Notes: generated by a model not told the origin, from the sequence alone. Shown: positions 1 through 7,428, numbered from the stretch's first letter. The stretch: DNA of 17,121 nucleotides from an uncultured Oribacterium sp. (GCA_934279105.1 CAKQWR010000019.1:1-17121); one strand, 5' to 3'. Translations and numbers: made by a program.

Positions 1-204
1 AAGGTCTACAAAGGCGCAGAGTACGATGACAGCTGCCCGTGGGAGTATTTCCAGCCCTGCAAGGATTCCCCGCTCCTTGAGCCGGAAACCCGCCGCGAAA
101 TCACCGAACTCCTCTGGATGCTGAAAACCGAAGGCGAAGAAAAAACCTTCGCCTACCTTAAGAAGGAAATCGCCCGTCGCCGCCGCGAAAAGGATCATTT
201 CTAA
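1..204 (+). CDS. Unidentified protein, C-terminal 67 residues only
   Basis: An open frame runs in from the left edge and stops at TAA 202-204. The visible 67 residues begin KVYKGAEYDDSCPWEY and end ARRRREKDHF. There are two cysteines in a CPWEYFQPC arrangement near the edge, then a charged stretch rich in Glu, Lys and Arg that should be helical. Codons are GC-rich at the third position, like the neighbouring genes, and no other frame is plausible here, so I take it as real coding sequence. I do not recognise the family, and no transmembrane segment or catalytic motif is visible. It ends 127 bp before the Rrf2 regulator, which has its own promoter candidate, so the two need not be co-transcribed. 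Confidence 0.7.
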   Translation, partial: KVYKGAEYDDSCPWEYFQPCKDSPLLEPETRREITELLWMLKTEGEEKTFAYLKKEIARRRREKDHF

Positions 205-248
205 ATAAGCGTTGCCGCCCCTCCGTGGACCCCTCTGAGCGCCTCGAC

Positions 249-277
249 TTGATTAAATTCTAGCTGCGTGGTAGGAT
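249..277 (+). promoter_or_regulatory. Candidate sigma-A promoter for the Rrf2 regulator
   Basis: TTGATT (249-254) and TAGGAT (272-277) are separated by exactly 17 bp, about 54 bp upstream of the start codon at 331. Both boxes are imperfect. Rrf2 regulators often repress their own promoter, but I see no convincing palindromic operator here. Confidence 0.45.
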
Positions 278-330
278 TAATGAAGTATCGCCAGAACGTA
301 AAGACTTGGACAGTATGAGGTGAGAGAAAC

Positions 331-768
331 ATGATGATTTCAACCAAGGGCCGCTACGCCCTGACAACCCTGATAGATATCGCGCAGAATTTCGACGGTG
401 TGACCCCGGTCAGCATCAAGGAGATCTCAGATCGCCAGAAAATTTCGATGAAGTACCTCGAGCAGATCATCTCCCTGATGGTGAAGGGCGGCTTCCTGAA
501 GTCCATCCGTGGCGCGAAGGGCGGCTACCTCTTTACCCGCCCGATTGATCAGATTAAGGTCGGTGAGATCCTCGACGCCGCCGAAGGCACCCTCGCTCCG
601 GTCGACTGCGTGAACGGCACCAGCACCTGCGCAAAATCTGCCAGCTGCCCGACCTTCCCCCTCTATAAGGAAATCGACAACGCCATCTACGAAGTCGTGA
701 ACCGCTACACCCTGAAGGATCTCGTCGACCAGTCGAGCGCCGCAAACAGCAGCTCCTGCACGACGTAA
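331..768 (+). CDS. Rrf2/IscR-family transcriptional regulator with [2Fe-2S]-type cysteines
   Basis: This 145-residue protein has the Rrf2 winged-helix signature: STKGRYALTTLIDIA at residues 4-18, the recognition-helix region ISMKYLEQI at 39-47, and the wing RGAKGGYLFTRP at 60-71. Three cysteines, C93, C100 and C106, fall where IscR and NsrR carry their iron-sulfur ligands (IscR C92, C98, C104). The histidine that is the fourth ligand in E. coli IscR is not evident after C106. Length matches the family. The start has two consecutive ATGs (331, 334) after a GAGGTGAGAG Shine-Dalgarno. By family knowledge it should sense iron-sulfur status, nitric oxide or redox state and repress cluster-assembly or stress genes. 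No isc or suf genes are visible in the window, so I leave the symbol blank; CymR-type proteins lack these cysteines. Confidence 0.9.
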   Translation: MMISTKGRYALTTLIDIAQNFDGVTPVSIKEISDRQKISMKYLEQIISLMVKGGFLKSIRGAKGGYLFTRPIDQIKVGEILDAAEGTLAPVDCVNGTSTCAKSASCPTFPLYKEIDNAIYEVVNRYTLKDLVDQSSAANSSSCTT

Positions 769-787
769 AATTTTTTCAAATTGATGC

Positions 788-816
788 TTGACATTTGCCC
801 TTCTCTTCTGTAATAT
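788..816 (+). promoter_or_regulatory. Strong sigma-A promoter for tRNA-Arg
   Basis: A perfect -35 TTGACA (788-793) and TAATAT (811-816) are separated by 17 bp. Transcription should start near 823, about 22 nt before the mature tRNA. The short leader contains a GCGTTT/AAACGC hairpin (824-840) directly before the tRNA 5' end. Confidence 0.85.
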
Positions 817-844
817 AACACTTGCGTTTGAGAGAAACGCTTAT

Positions 845-918
845 GCGCGCGTAGCTCAGCTGGATAGAGCGTCTGGCTACGGACCAGAAGGTCGCGAGTT
901 CGAATCTTGTCGCACGCA
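845..918 (+). tRNA. tRNA-Arg (anticodon ACG)
   Basis: A 74-nt cloverleaf can be folded by eye: acceptor GCGCGCG/CGCACGC, D stem GCTC/GAGC with loop AGCTGGATA, anticodon stem TCTGG/CCAGA with loop CTACGGA (anticodon ACG at 879-881), a 5-nt variable loop, T stem GCGAG/CTTGT with the invariant TTCGAAT, and discriminator A918. The wobble A34 would normally be deaminated to inosine to read CGU, CGC and CGA. The acceptor stem has one apparent C-A mismatch (pair 4:69, nt 848 and 914), and two of the T-stem pairs are G-U. The CCA tail is not encoded. It is transcribed alone from its own promoter into a strong terminator. Confidence 0.93.
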
Positions 919-935
919 TGATCGTGCATGAGCAC

Positions 936-981
936 AAAAAGAAACGGGAGAACAAGTTTACTTGTTCTCCCGTTTCTTTTT
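936..981 (+). terminator. Intrinsic terminator after tRNA-Arg
   Basis: A perfect 21-bp inverted repeat (936-956 and 961-981) encloses a TTTA loop. The stem contains CGGGAGAACAAG, and its right arm ends in TTTCTTTTT. Because the left arm is A-rich, the element may also terminate transcription from the opposite strand. Confidence 0.93.
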
Positions 982-1005
982 GCGCGCATATAGGAGCATC
1001 GCTCC

Positions 1006-1033
1006 CAATCGGGGCATGACTATGCCCCGATTG
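1006..1033. other. Hairpin upstream of the pflB promoter
   Basis: A perfect 12-bp inverted repeat, CAATCGGGGCAT / ATGCCCCGATTG, with a 4-nt GACT loop lies about 60 bp upstream of the pflB -35 box. No T-tract follows on either strand, so it is not a standard terminator. It lies just downstream of the tRNA terminator. Confidence 0.6.
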
Positions 1034-1094
1034 CACGATCTGCATTCCCCTCATGTTCTAATTGGAAAACATCGAAAATTTAATAGTTAAAACA

Positions 1095-1123
1095 TTGACG
1101 AGTCTGCCCTTTATGCTTTATAT
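1095..1123 (+). promoter_or_regulatory. Sigma-A promoter for pflB
   Basis: TTGACG (1095-1100) is followed after 17 bp by TTATAT (1118-1123), or after 18 bp by TATATT (1119-1124). The start would be near 1130, giving a leader of about 60 nt to the pflB start codon at 1190. Confidence 0.75.
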
Positions 1124-1189
1124 TAGCACGCGTAAAGAGTATTGAATCCTGTATACAAAATAGACAACATGGTAGAAAGAGGAGAAGAT

Positions 1190-3436
1190 ATGAGAGAAGA
1201 ATGGAGAGGCTTTAAAACCGGACATTGGATGAAGGATGTCAATGTTCGTTCATTTATTCAGGAAAACTACACTGTTTATGATGGTGATTCCAACTTCCTG
1301 GCTGGACCTACAGAGGCTACGGAGAAGCTTTGGAACGAGGTTCAGGGACTTCAGAAGGAAGAGCGTGCAAAGGGCGGCGTGCTCGATATGGAGACCAAGG
1401 TTGTTTCCGGTATCACTGCATATGGCGCTGCTTATATCAACGAGGCAGAGAAGGATCTCGAGCAGGTTGTAGGTCTTCAGACCGATAAGCCGCTGAAGAG
1501 AGCATTCATGCCATACGGTGGTATCAAGATGGCAGAGCAGGCTTGCTCCACCTATGGTTACACACCGGATCCTGAGCTTCACAAGATCTTCACAGAGTAT
1601 CACAAGACCCACAACCAGGGCGTTTTCGATGCGTACACACCGGAGATGATGAAGGCTCGTCATAACAAGATCCTCACTGGTCTTCCAGATACCTATGGCC
1701 GTGGCCGTATCGTCGGCGACTACAGAAGAGTTGCCCTCTACGGTATTGACTTCCTGATCCAGGAGAAGATGGCCGATTATGCAAACACCGGTGACGGCAC
1801 CATGATCGATGAAGTGATTCGTCAGAGAGAGGAGATTTCCGATCAGGTTCGCGCACTGAAGCAGATGAAGGAGATGGCACTGAGCTACGGCTATGACATT
1901 TCCGTACCTGCAAAGAATGCGAAGGAAGCGGTTCAGTGGCTCTACTTCGGTTACCTCGCAGCCATCAAGACCCAGAACGGTGCAGCGATGTCCGTTGGTC
2001 GTGTATCTACATTCCTTGATATCTATATCGAGCGTGATCTTAAGGAAGGTACACTTACCGAGAAGCAGGCACAGGAGCTCATCGACCACTTCGTTATGAA
2101 GCTTCGTATGGTCAAGTTTGCACGTATCCCGTCCTACAACCAGCTCTTCTCCGGTGACCCGGTGTGGGCTACCCTTGAGGTCGGTGGTATGGGCCAGGAT
2201 GGCAGATCCATGGTTACGAAGAGTGACTACCGTTTCCTGCACACCCTTGAGAACATGGGCCCGGCTCCAGAGCCAAATCTTACGGTTCTTTACACGAAGA
2301 GACTTCCGGAGAACTTTAAGAAGTACGCTGCAGAGATTTCTGTTCGCACTTCCTCCATCCAGTACGAGAACGATGATGTTATGCGTCCGGTATGGGGCGA
2401 TGACTATTCCATCTGCTGCTGCGTATCTGCAACACAGACCGGTAAGGAGATGCAGTTCTTCGGTGCTCGTGCAAACCTCGCAAAGTGCCTTCTCTACGCA
2501 ATCAACGGCGGTATCGATGAGAAGAGCAAGCAGCAGGTAGGTCCGGAGTATCGTCCGATTACTTCCGAGTACCTCGATTATGATGAGGTGATGGCGAAGT
2601 ACGATCGTATGATGGACTGGCTTGCAGGCATCTATGTAAATGTTCTGAACCTGATTCAGTACATGCACGATAAGTACTACTATGAGGCAGCGGAGATGGC
2701 CCTCATCGACACCGATGTTCGTCGTACCTTCGCAACCGGTATCGCTGGTTTCTCACACGTTGTTGACTCTCTTTCCGCAATCAAGTATGCACGCGTAAAG
2801 ACCGTTCGTGATGAGGATGGCCTCGTAACCGATTATATCGTAGAGGGCGATTTCCCTCGTTATGGCAATGATGACGACCGCGCAGATGACATCGCTGTAG
2901 ATCTTCTTCGCACCTTCCTCACGAAGATCAAGAAGCACCACACCTACCGTGATTCCGAGCCGACCACGTCCATCCTTACCATCACTTCGAACGTTGTGTA
3001 CGGTAAGGCAACCGGTGCTCTTCCGGATGGCCGTCCGGCAGGCGCTCCACTTTCACCGGGAGCAAACCCAAGCTACGGTGCAGAGAAGTCCGGTCTTCTG
3101 GCTTCCCTGAACTCTGTTGCGAAGCTGCCATATGAGTACGCACTCGATGGTATCTCCAACACCCAGACCATCAACCCGAGCGCACTCGGCCACAACGAGG
3201 ACGAGCAGTCGAACACCCTCGTTCGTGTTATGGACGGTTACTTCGCAAAGGGCGCACACCATGTAAACGTGAATGTATTCGGCGTAGAGAAGCTGAAGGA
3301 TGCGATGGAGCACCCGGAGAAGCCAGAGTACGCAAACTTCACGATCCGTGTATCCGGCTATGCTGTTAAGTTCATCGACCTTACCAGAGAGCAGCAGCTC
3401 GACGTAATCTCCAGAACAGAGCACAAGTCCCTGTAA
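1190..3436 (+). CDS. pflB: Formate C-acetyltransferase (pyruvate formate-lyase)
   Basis: This glycyl-radical enzyme converts pyruvate and CoA to acetyl-CoA and formate in the cytoplasm during anaerobic growth. I choose ATG 1190, giving 748 residues, because AGAGGAG (1178-1184) sits 5 nt upstream; an in-frame TTG at 1142 has no good ribosome site. The catalytic cysteine pair lies in [19 protein letters not shown]: three consecutive cysteines, C409-C411, of which C410-C411 align with E. coli C418-C419. The radical glycine is in RVSGYAVKF near the C-terminus (G723; E. coli G734). Length fits the family (E. coli 760). Its activase gene pflA follows 326 bp downstream, behind a terminator. Codon choice (many CTT, GTT, GCA and AGA) differs from pflA and the genes that follow. 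Identification as true PflB rather than a glycerol or choline lyase rests on the adjacent cysteines and overall similarity. Confidence 0.97.
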   Translation: MREEWRGFKTGHWMKDVNVRSFIQENYTVYDGDSNFLAGPTEATEKLWNEVQGLQKEERAKGGVLDMETKVVSGITAYGAAYINEAEKDLEQVVGLQTDKPLKRAFMPYGGIKMAEQACSTYGYTPDPELHKIFTEYHKTHNQGVFDAYTPEMMKARHNKILTGLPDTYGRGRIVGDYRRVALYGIDFLIQEKMADYANTGDGTMIDEVIRQREEISDQVRALKQMKEMALSYGYDISVPAKNAKEAVQWLYFGYLAAIKTQNGAAMSVGRVSTFLDIYIERDLKEGTLTEKQAQELIDHFVMKLRMVKFARIPSYNQLFSGDPVWATLEVGGMGQDGRSMVTKSDYRFLHTLENMGPAPEPNLTVLYTKRLPENFKKYAAEISVRTSSIQYENDDVMRPVWGDDYSICCCVSATQTGKEMQFFGARANLAKCLLYAINGGIDEKSKQQVGPEYRPITSEYLDYDEVMAKYDRMMDWLAGIYVNVLNLIQYMHDKYYYEAAEMALIDTDVRRTFATGIAGFSHVVDSLSAIKYARVKTVRDEDGLVTDYIVEGDFPRYGNDDDRADDIAVDLLRTFLTKIKKHHTYRDSEPTTSILTITSNVVYGKATGALPDGRPAGAPLSPGANPSYGAEKSGLLASLNSVAKLPYEYALDGISNTQTINPSALGHNEDEQSNTLVRVMDGYFAKGAHHVNVNVFGVEKLKDAMEHPEKPEYANFTIRVSGYAVKFIDLTREQQLDVISRTEHKSL

Positions 3437-3547
3437 TGCAGGAAGGCGCCGGCCAGGTGCAGCGGTTGTACGACAGTCGATGCATACGGATGGTTACATA
3501 CCTGTGATCACGCAGGAACATGCACAAGCATGCAGTCATAAAGACAT

Positions 3548-3596
3548 CATGAGGGAGGCACCCACACTGCGTGGACTGCGCTCCCTCATGTTTTTA
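3548..3596 (+). terminator. Intrinsic terminator after pflB
   Basis: CATGAGGGAG (3548-3557) pairs with CTCCCTCATG (3581-3590) and is followed by TTTTTATTTA. A second small stem, CCAC/GTGG, lies inside the loop. It lies 111 bp after the pflB stop and should separate most pflB transcripts from pflA. Confidence 0.88.
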
Positions 3597-3606
3597 TTTA
3601 TACGGT

Positions 3607-3726
3607 CCGATGCGTCATCGGATGCACAGAAGAACGCGTGCCTCGGTAGAGATGCGGGAAGAGGAAATAACTTCTGCATCTCGGAAGCCACCCTGCGAGA
3701 AGTGGCGGGCAAGCATGCATCCTTGC
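3607..3726 (+). promoter_or_regulatory. Structured leader region of pflA: four consecutive hairpins
   Basis: Between the pflB terminator and the pflA ribosome site I see four stems in a row: CCGATG/CATCGG (3607-3621); GAGATGC/GCATCTC with an inner GAAG/CTTC (3649-3682); GCCAC/GTGGC (3687-3706); and GCAAG/CTTGC (3709-3726). The last ends 25 nt before the AAAGGAG ribosome site. No credible long ORF and no obvious promoter were found here. I could not match it to a known riboswitch; ZTP (pfl motif), T-box and cobalamin signatures were not recognised. Confidence 0.5.
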
Positions 3727-3762
3727 GTTATCGTTTTAGAAACAAGTAGAAAAGGAGATATC

Positions 3763-4500
3763 ATGGCAGAATCAATCAAAGGTGCAATTCATTCCATCGA
3801 GACCTTCGGCGCCGTGGACGGCCCGGGCATCCGTTATACGATTTTTCTGAAGGGCTGTCATATGCGCTGCCGCTACTGCCACAATCCGGACACCTGGACG
3901 CTGCAGAGCGATGATATGCGTACCGCCGACGAGCTTCTCGACCATGCAGAGCGCTACCGCGAGTACTGGGGCGAAGAGGGCGGCATCACGGTGAGTGGTG
4001 GAGACCCACTCGTGCAGATCGATTTCGTACTCGAGCTCTTCCGGAAGGCAAAGGCGCGCGGCATCAACACCTGCCTCGACACCTCGGCGCAGCCATTCAC
4101 ACGCGAAGAGCCATTTATCTCGAAGTTTGAGGCATTGACCCAGGTTACCGACACGGTCCTCTTCGACATCAAGGAAATCGACGACGAGAAGCACAAGGCG
4201 CTGACCGGCTGGACGAATCGAAACATCCTCGACTGCGCACGCTACCTCAGTGAGCATGGCGTGCCGATGTGGATCCGTCACGTCCTCGTCCCGGGCCTCA
4301 CGGACTCGGATGAAGAACTCATCGCGACCCGCAGGTTCATCGACGAGCTGAAGAGCGTAAAGAAGGTCGAAGTCCTGCCGTACCACACCCTCGGTACCTT
4401 TAAGTACGAGAATCTCGGTATCCCGTACACCCTCGAAGGCGTGAACCCGCCGACGAACGAAAGCGTCGCACACGCGAAGGAAATCCTCGGCGCAATCTGA
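3763..4500 (+). CDS. pflA: Pyruvate formate-lyase-activating enzyme (radical SAM)
   Basis: This radical-SAM activase uses a [4Fe-4S] cluster and S-adenosylmethionine to abstract hydrogen from the PflB glycine, switching the lyase on. ATG 3763 gives 245 residues, the usual PflA length, with AAAGGAG (3751-3757) 5 nt upstream; the in-frame extension back to 3571 would run through the hairpin leader and is not credible. The CX3CX2C cluster motif is in GCHMRCRYCHNP (C32, C36, C39; E. coli C29, C33, C36). The N-terminus IHSIETFGAVDGPGIRYTIF and the internal TVSGGDPL are typical of the family. It has no extra ferredoxin-like cysteine insert, unlike activases of other glycyl-radical enzymes. Genomic pairing with pflB supports the assignment. 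Confidence 0.97.
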   Translation: MAESIKGAIHSIETFGAVDGPGIRYTIFLKGCHMRCRYCHNPDTWTLQSDDMRTADELLDHAERYREYWGEEGGITVSGGDPLVQIDFVLELFRKAKARGINTCLDTSAQPFTREEPFISKFEALTQVTDTVLFDIKEIDDEKHKALTGWTNRNILDCARYLSEHGVPMWIRHVLVPGLTDSDEELIATRRFIDELKSVKKVEVLPYHTLGTFKYENLGIPYTLEGVNPPTNESVAHAKEILGAI

Positions 4501-4511
4501 TCCAGCTATAC

Positions 4512-4556
4512 AAGGAAGAACGACGCGTTTATCGAAAACGTCGTTCTTCCTTTTTT
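4512..4556 (+). terminator. Intrinsic terminator after pflA
   Basis: AAGGAAGAACGACG (4512-4525) pairs with CGTCGTTCTTCCTT (4539-4552), and the right arm merges into a run of eight Ts (4549-4556 including the stem). It begins 12 bp after the pflA stop. Confidence 0.92.
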
Positions 4557-4600
4557 AATTCTGCAAGGAATGAACGAAGCAATCCGGTTTGCAAAATCCA

Positions 4601-4629
4601 TTTTAAAGAACCTCTATTCGTGGTAAGAT
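4601..4629 (+). promoter_or_regulatory. Weak candidate promoter for the HerA-like ATPase
   Basis: TTTTAA (4601-4606) and TAAGAT (4624-4629) are separated by 17 bp, 36 bp before the start codon. The -10 box is reasonable and the -35 is poor. The gene must have its own promoter, because the pflA terminator lies just upstream. Confidence 0.35.
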
Positions 4630-4665
4630 GAATCTAACGATCATTCTCCGGAGGAGGTTCTGTTT

Positions 4666-6270
4666 ATGTTCTATAATGAAAAAGTGTGGGCGGCGGTCGA
4701 TATGGATACGCAGGAGAAGGTCTATATCCTGCCGAAGATGGCGAACCGTCATGGTTTGATCGCGGGCGCGACCGGTACCGGTAAGACCATCACCCTGAAG
4801 GTGCTTGCGGAGTCCTTCAGTGACATGGGTGTGCCGGTCTTTCTGTCGGATGTAAAGGGCGACCTCGCCGGCATGATCCTGCCGGGCATCGATTCCGAAA
4901 ATATGCAGAAGCGCATCGAGCGTTTCGGGCTCGCACCGGCGGGCTTTCAGTACCAGGCCTACCTGACGCAGTTCTGGGATATCAACGGAAAGAATGGGCT
5001 TCCGCTCCGCACGACCATCAGTGAGTTCGGACCGACCCTGCTCGGACGTCTCCTCGGGCTCACACAGCTGCAGACCGATATCCTGACGATCATCTTCCGT
5101 ATCGCGGACGAAGAGAACCTGCTCCTGCTCGATACGAAGGACCTTCGGGCGATGGTGCAGTACGTCGCGGAAAACAATAAGAAATACTCGTCCGAGTACG
5201 GTAATATGGCGACGGCCTCGCTGAACGCAATCCTGCGTTCGGTCGTCGCACTCGAGACCGCCGGTGGCGATAAGTTTTTCGGTGAGCCGGCGATCGATAT
5301 CCATGACTTCATCCGTACAAACAGTGTCGGCCGTGGCATGATCAACATCCTCGATGCCGAATCGACGATTCAGAATCCGCTGATCTACTCGACCTTCATG
5401 CTCTTCATGCTGAGCGAGCTTTTCGAGCAGATGCCGGAGGTCGGTGACCTCGAGAAACCGAAGATGGTCTTCTTCTTCGACGAAGCCCACCTTCTCTTTA
5501 ACGGTGCTCCGAAGGCGCTCATCGAGAAAATCGAGCAGGTCGTGAAGCTCATCCGTTCGAAGGGCATCGGCGTTTATTTCATCACCCAGAATCCGAGTGA
5601 TATTCCGGATGGTGTACTCGCGCAGCTCGGCCATAAGGTGGAGCATGCGCTTCATGCCTATACACCGAGCGAAGAGAAGAAGGTGAAGGCCGCGGCGGCC
5701 TCCTTCCGTGTAAATCCGAATTTTGATACCGCGGAGGCACTCCAGAGCCTCGGCACCGGCGAAGCACTGATTTCCTTCCTCGACAGCGACGGAAAGCCGG
5801 AGGTGGTGCGTCGCTGCTATGTGCTCCCGCCGGCCTCCCGCATGGGTACAGTGGACGAGACCTCACGTCTTGCAGTGCGAGTCGCTTCTGACCTATGCGG
5901 AAAGTATGATGAAAGCATCGACCGGGATTCCGCGTACGAGTTCCTGAAGCGTATGACCGACGAGGCGACCGCAAACGCAGTGCGTGAAAAGGAAGAGGCG
6001 GAAGCGGCGAAACTCGCAGAAAAGGAAGCGAAGGAACAGGCGAAGCTCGCAGAAAAAGAAGCCCTCGCAAAAGCGAAGGCTGAAGAAAAGGCGAAAAAGG
6101 AGCAGGCGAGAATCGCGAAGTCCGTCGGCCGCACCACCGCCGGTACCCTCGGCCGTGAAGTCGGTGGCGCCGTCGGAAAAAGCTTCATGGGCAGCTTCGG
6201 AAAACGCGTCGGTGGTAACGTCGGTGCTGCACTCGGCCGCGGTATTCTCGATACTTTATTTGGAAAATAA
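4666..6270 (+). CDS. HerA-like P-loop ATPase, DUF853 (YjgR-type) family
   Basis: The 534-residue protein has Walker A GATGTGKT at residues 34-41, the family signature FLSDVKGDLAGM shortly after, and Walker B MVFFFDEAH at 267-275. This layout matches DUF853 (HerA-C-type helicase domain, E. coli YjgR, about 500 residues). The function of the family is not well established; an ATP-driven DNA translocase or helicase-like role is inferred from HerA/FtsK relatives. Residues from about 430 form a highly charged Ala/Glu/Lys coiled coil with EKEAKEQAKLAEKEA-type repeats, followed by a glycine-rich tail (about 485-534: GREVGGAVGKSF, GKRVGGNVGAALGRG). GGAGGAGG sits 8 nt upstream of ATG 4666. It is a single-gene unit convergent with the CPBP protease gene; no NurA nuclease partner is seen. 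Confidence 0.9.
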   Translation: MFYNEKVWAAVDMDTQEKVYILPKMANRHGLIAGATGTGKTITLKVLAESFSDMGVPVFLSDVKGDLAGMILPGIDSENMQKRIERFGLAPAGFQYQAYLTQFWDINGKNGLPLRTTISEFGPTLLGRLLGLTQLQTDILTIIFRIADEENLLLLDTKDLRAMVQYVAENNKKYSSEYGNMATASLNAILRSVVALETAGGDKFFGEPAIDIHDFIRTNSVGRGMINILDAESTIQNPLIYSTFMLFMLSELFEQMPEVGDLEKPKMVFFFDEAHLLFNGAPKALIEKIEQVVKLIRSKGIGVYFITQNPSDIPDGVLAQLGHKVEHALHAYTPSEEKKVKAAAASFRVNPNFDTAEALQSLGTGEALISFLDSDGKPEVVRRCYVLPPASRMGTVDETSRLAVRVASDLCGKYDESIDRDSAYEFLKRMTDEATANAVREKEEAEAAKLAEKEAKEQAKLAEKEALAKAKAEEKAKKEQARIAKSVGRTTAGTLGREVGGAVGKSFMGSFGKRVGGNVGAALGRGILDTLFGK

Positions 6271-6333
6271 AGAAATACTCCGATTGCGAGATGATGAGTC
6301 CTATGTGCATCAAAGCGATGTGGCTCGGCTTCC

Positions 6334-7206
6334 TCATTCGAAAATACTGAGGATGGTGAGCCCGATAAAAAGCAGGTTGATGATGATGACCGCAGGTGTC
6401 GTAAACCAGGTCTTCACCATCCGCTGAAAGCTGTGTTCGCTTCGACAGAAGCTGCACAGCTTTTTAAAATTCCGAAGCAGCGTCACGACCATCACGATGA
6501 GTCCGCCATAGATGAAGCCGATATACAGAAGGTTCACGATCGCGCTGTTTCCGCCGTAATTATTGAAGAAAAGGGCGAAGGTGTTGTTGCTGATGTGCAT
6601 GAGAATCGAAAACGCAAAGCCATAGCGCTCACGGATAAACGCGAGCAGCATGCCGACGAACAGTGCCGTTACAAACTGCATCAGATTGCCATGCATCAGC
6701 GCAAACAGCAGCGCGCTGATGACGATTGCAAACAGCCGTCCATAGTGACGAAGCTGATTATAGATGAGCCCGCGGAACATACTCTCCTCGACGAACGGCG
6801 CAACGACGACCGCATAAAGAATCATCCAGAAGCCGCTCAGCCGCCCACTCGCCACATCCGTCGCATACTCGAGAGAAAAGCCCTGCTGATGCAGAAACGC
6901 CTCGATCGGTGAGAGCAGAATCGAGCTGAAGGCCTGCAGACCATAAATGAGGAGCAGCAGCCAGAGATACTGCACGATTCCGAAACGTGCATGCTTCGTC
7001 CGCGGGATGCCATCGCTCCCGAGCAGGAGAAGCATCAGTACGAGCCCGAACAGGCTCACCGCAATCATCGTAAAGTCCTCATGCTGGTAAATAGTTGACC
7101 CGTACTGGATCAGAAAACCACTTCCTACTTGAAACAGAAACTCATAAAGAAGAATCGCGAGCGCGACCTTCGTAAAGCTTCGTTTCGCCGGATTACTAAA
7201 ATACAT
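6334..7206 (-). CDS. CPBP-family intramembrane metalloprotease
   Basis: The 290-residue protein has several hydrophobic helices and the three CPBP (CAAX protease and bacteriocin-processing, Abi) motifs: EESMFR at residues 140-145 (EExxxR), FALMH at 168-172 (FxxxH), and HISNN at 204-208 (HxxxN). These supply the glutamate and histidines predicted to bind zinc in the membrane. All catalytic positions appear intact. Family members cleave prenylated proteins or peptides, or act in bacteriocin immunity; the substrate cannot be read from the sequence. A cytosolic stretch with LCSFC follows the protease core (about residue 250), and a final hydrophobic helix ends the protein. AAAGGAAG lies 6 nt upstream of the ATG. 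No bacteriocin genes are adjacent, so a housekeeping role is as likely as immunity. Confidence 0.9.
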   Translation of the reverse strand: MYFSNPAKRSFTKVALAILLYEFLFQVGSGFLIQYGSTIYQHEDFTMIAVSLFGLVLMLLLLGSDGIPRTKHARFGIVQYLWLLLLIYGLQAFSSILLSPIEAFLHQQGFSLEYATDVASGRLSGFWMILYAVVVAPFVEESMFRGLIYNQLRHYGRLFAIVISALLFALMHGNLMQFVTALFVGMLLAFIRERYGFAFSILMHISNNTFALFFNNYGGNSAIVNLLYIGFIYGGLIVMVVTLLRNFKKLCSFCRSEHSFQRMVKTWFTTPAVIIINLLFIGLTILSIFE

Positions 7207-7267
7207 ACATTGCTTCCTTTCGTGAGGACGCGCATCGCCCGATACGAGTCGTTCAGGCCATAAACTA

Positions 7268-7359
7268 GTGACAGTTCAAGCGGGGGCCGGAGGGCGGCAA
7301 CGGAGGTCATACGGAGAGAGCGTGTGAAATCAAGCCGGGCCCCATGCTTGAACTGTTAC
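7268..7359. repeat. Long hairpin between the divergent protease and recJ genes
   Basis: ACAGTTCAAGC (7271-7281) is perfectly complementary to GCTTGAACTGT (7346-7356). Pairing continues inward through GGGGCC/GGCCCC with single-base bulges (to 7290 and 7335) and outward by about three more pairs, closing a 44-nt loop. Neither strand has a T-tract after the stem, so it is not an ordinary terminator. It lies 62 bp upstream of the protease start and 112 bp upstream of the recJ start. The rest of this 265-bp gap holds only the recJ promoter and ribosome sites. Confidence 0.7.
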
Positions 7360-7419
7360 ATAAATGATGCACTGCGCGCACATAGATGGCATTTCACCGT
7401 CTGAGCTGCCGCGCTTTTA

Positions 7420-7428
7420 TGCTATACT
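7420..7428 (+). promoter_or_regulatory. Extended -10 promoter for recJ
   Basis: TGCTATACT (7420-7428) is a good extended -10 element (TGnTATAAT-like). No strong -35 box is found at 16-18 bp. The start would be near 7435, about 37 nt before the recJ ATG. Confidence 0.6.

Noticed and set aside
1078..1095. Rex or FNR-type operator upstream of pflB
   Set aside because: The AT-rich stretch around AGTTAAAACATTG has only a partial half-site and no symmetrical second half.
1250..2668. Long minus-strand open frame of 472 codons opposite pflB
   Set aside because: It is fully antisense to a clear pflB gene and has no ribosome site or recognisable domain. It arises because the codon bias of pflB leaves few stop codons on the complementary strand.
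3607..3726. Known riboswitch (ZTP/pfl motif, T-box, cobalamin) in the pflA leader
   Set aside because: The pfl motif name refers to formate-tetrahydrofolate ligase, not pyruvate formate-lyase, and none of the conserved core sequences of these riboswitches was found.
4603..5655. Minus-strand frame of 350 codons opposite the HerA-like ATPase
   Set aside because: It is a complementary-strand shadow of a gene with clear Walker motifs and has no independent signals.
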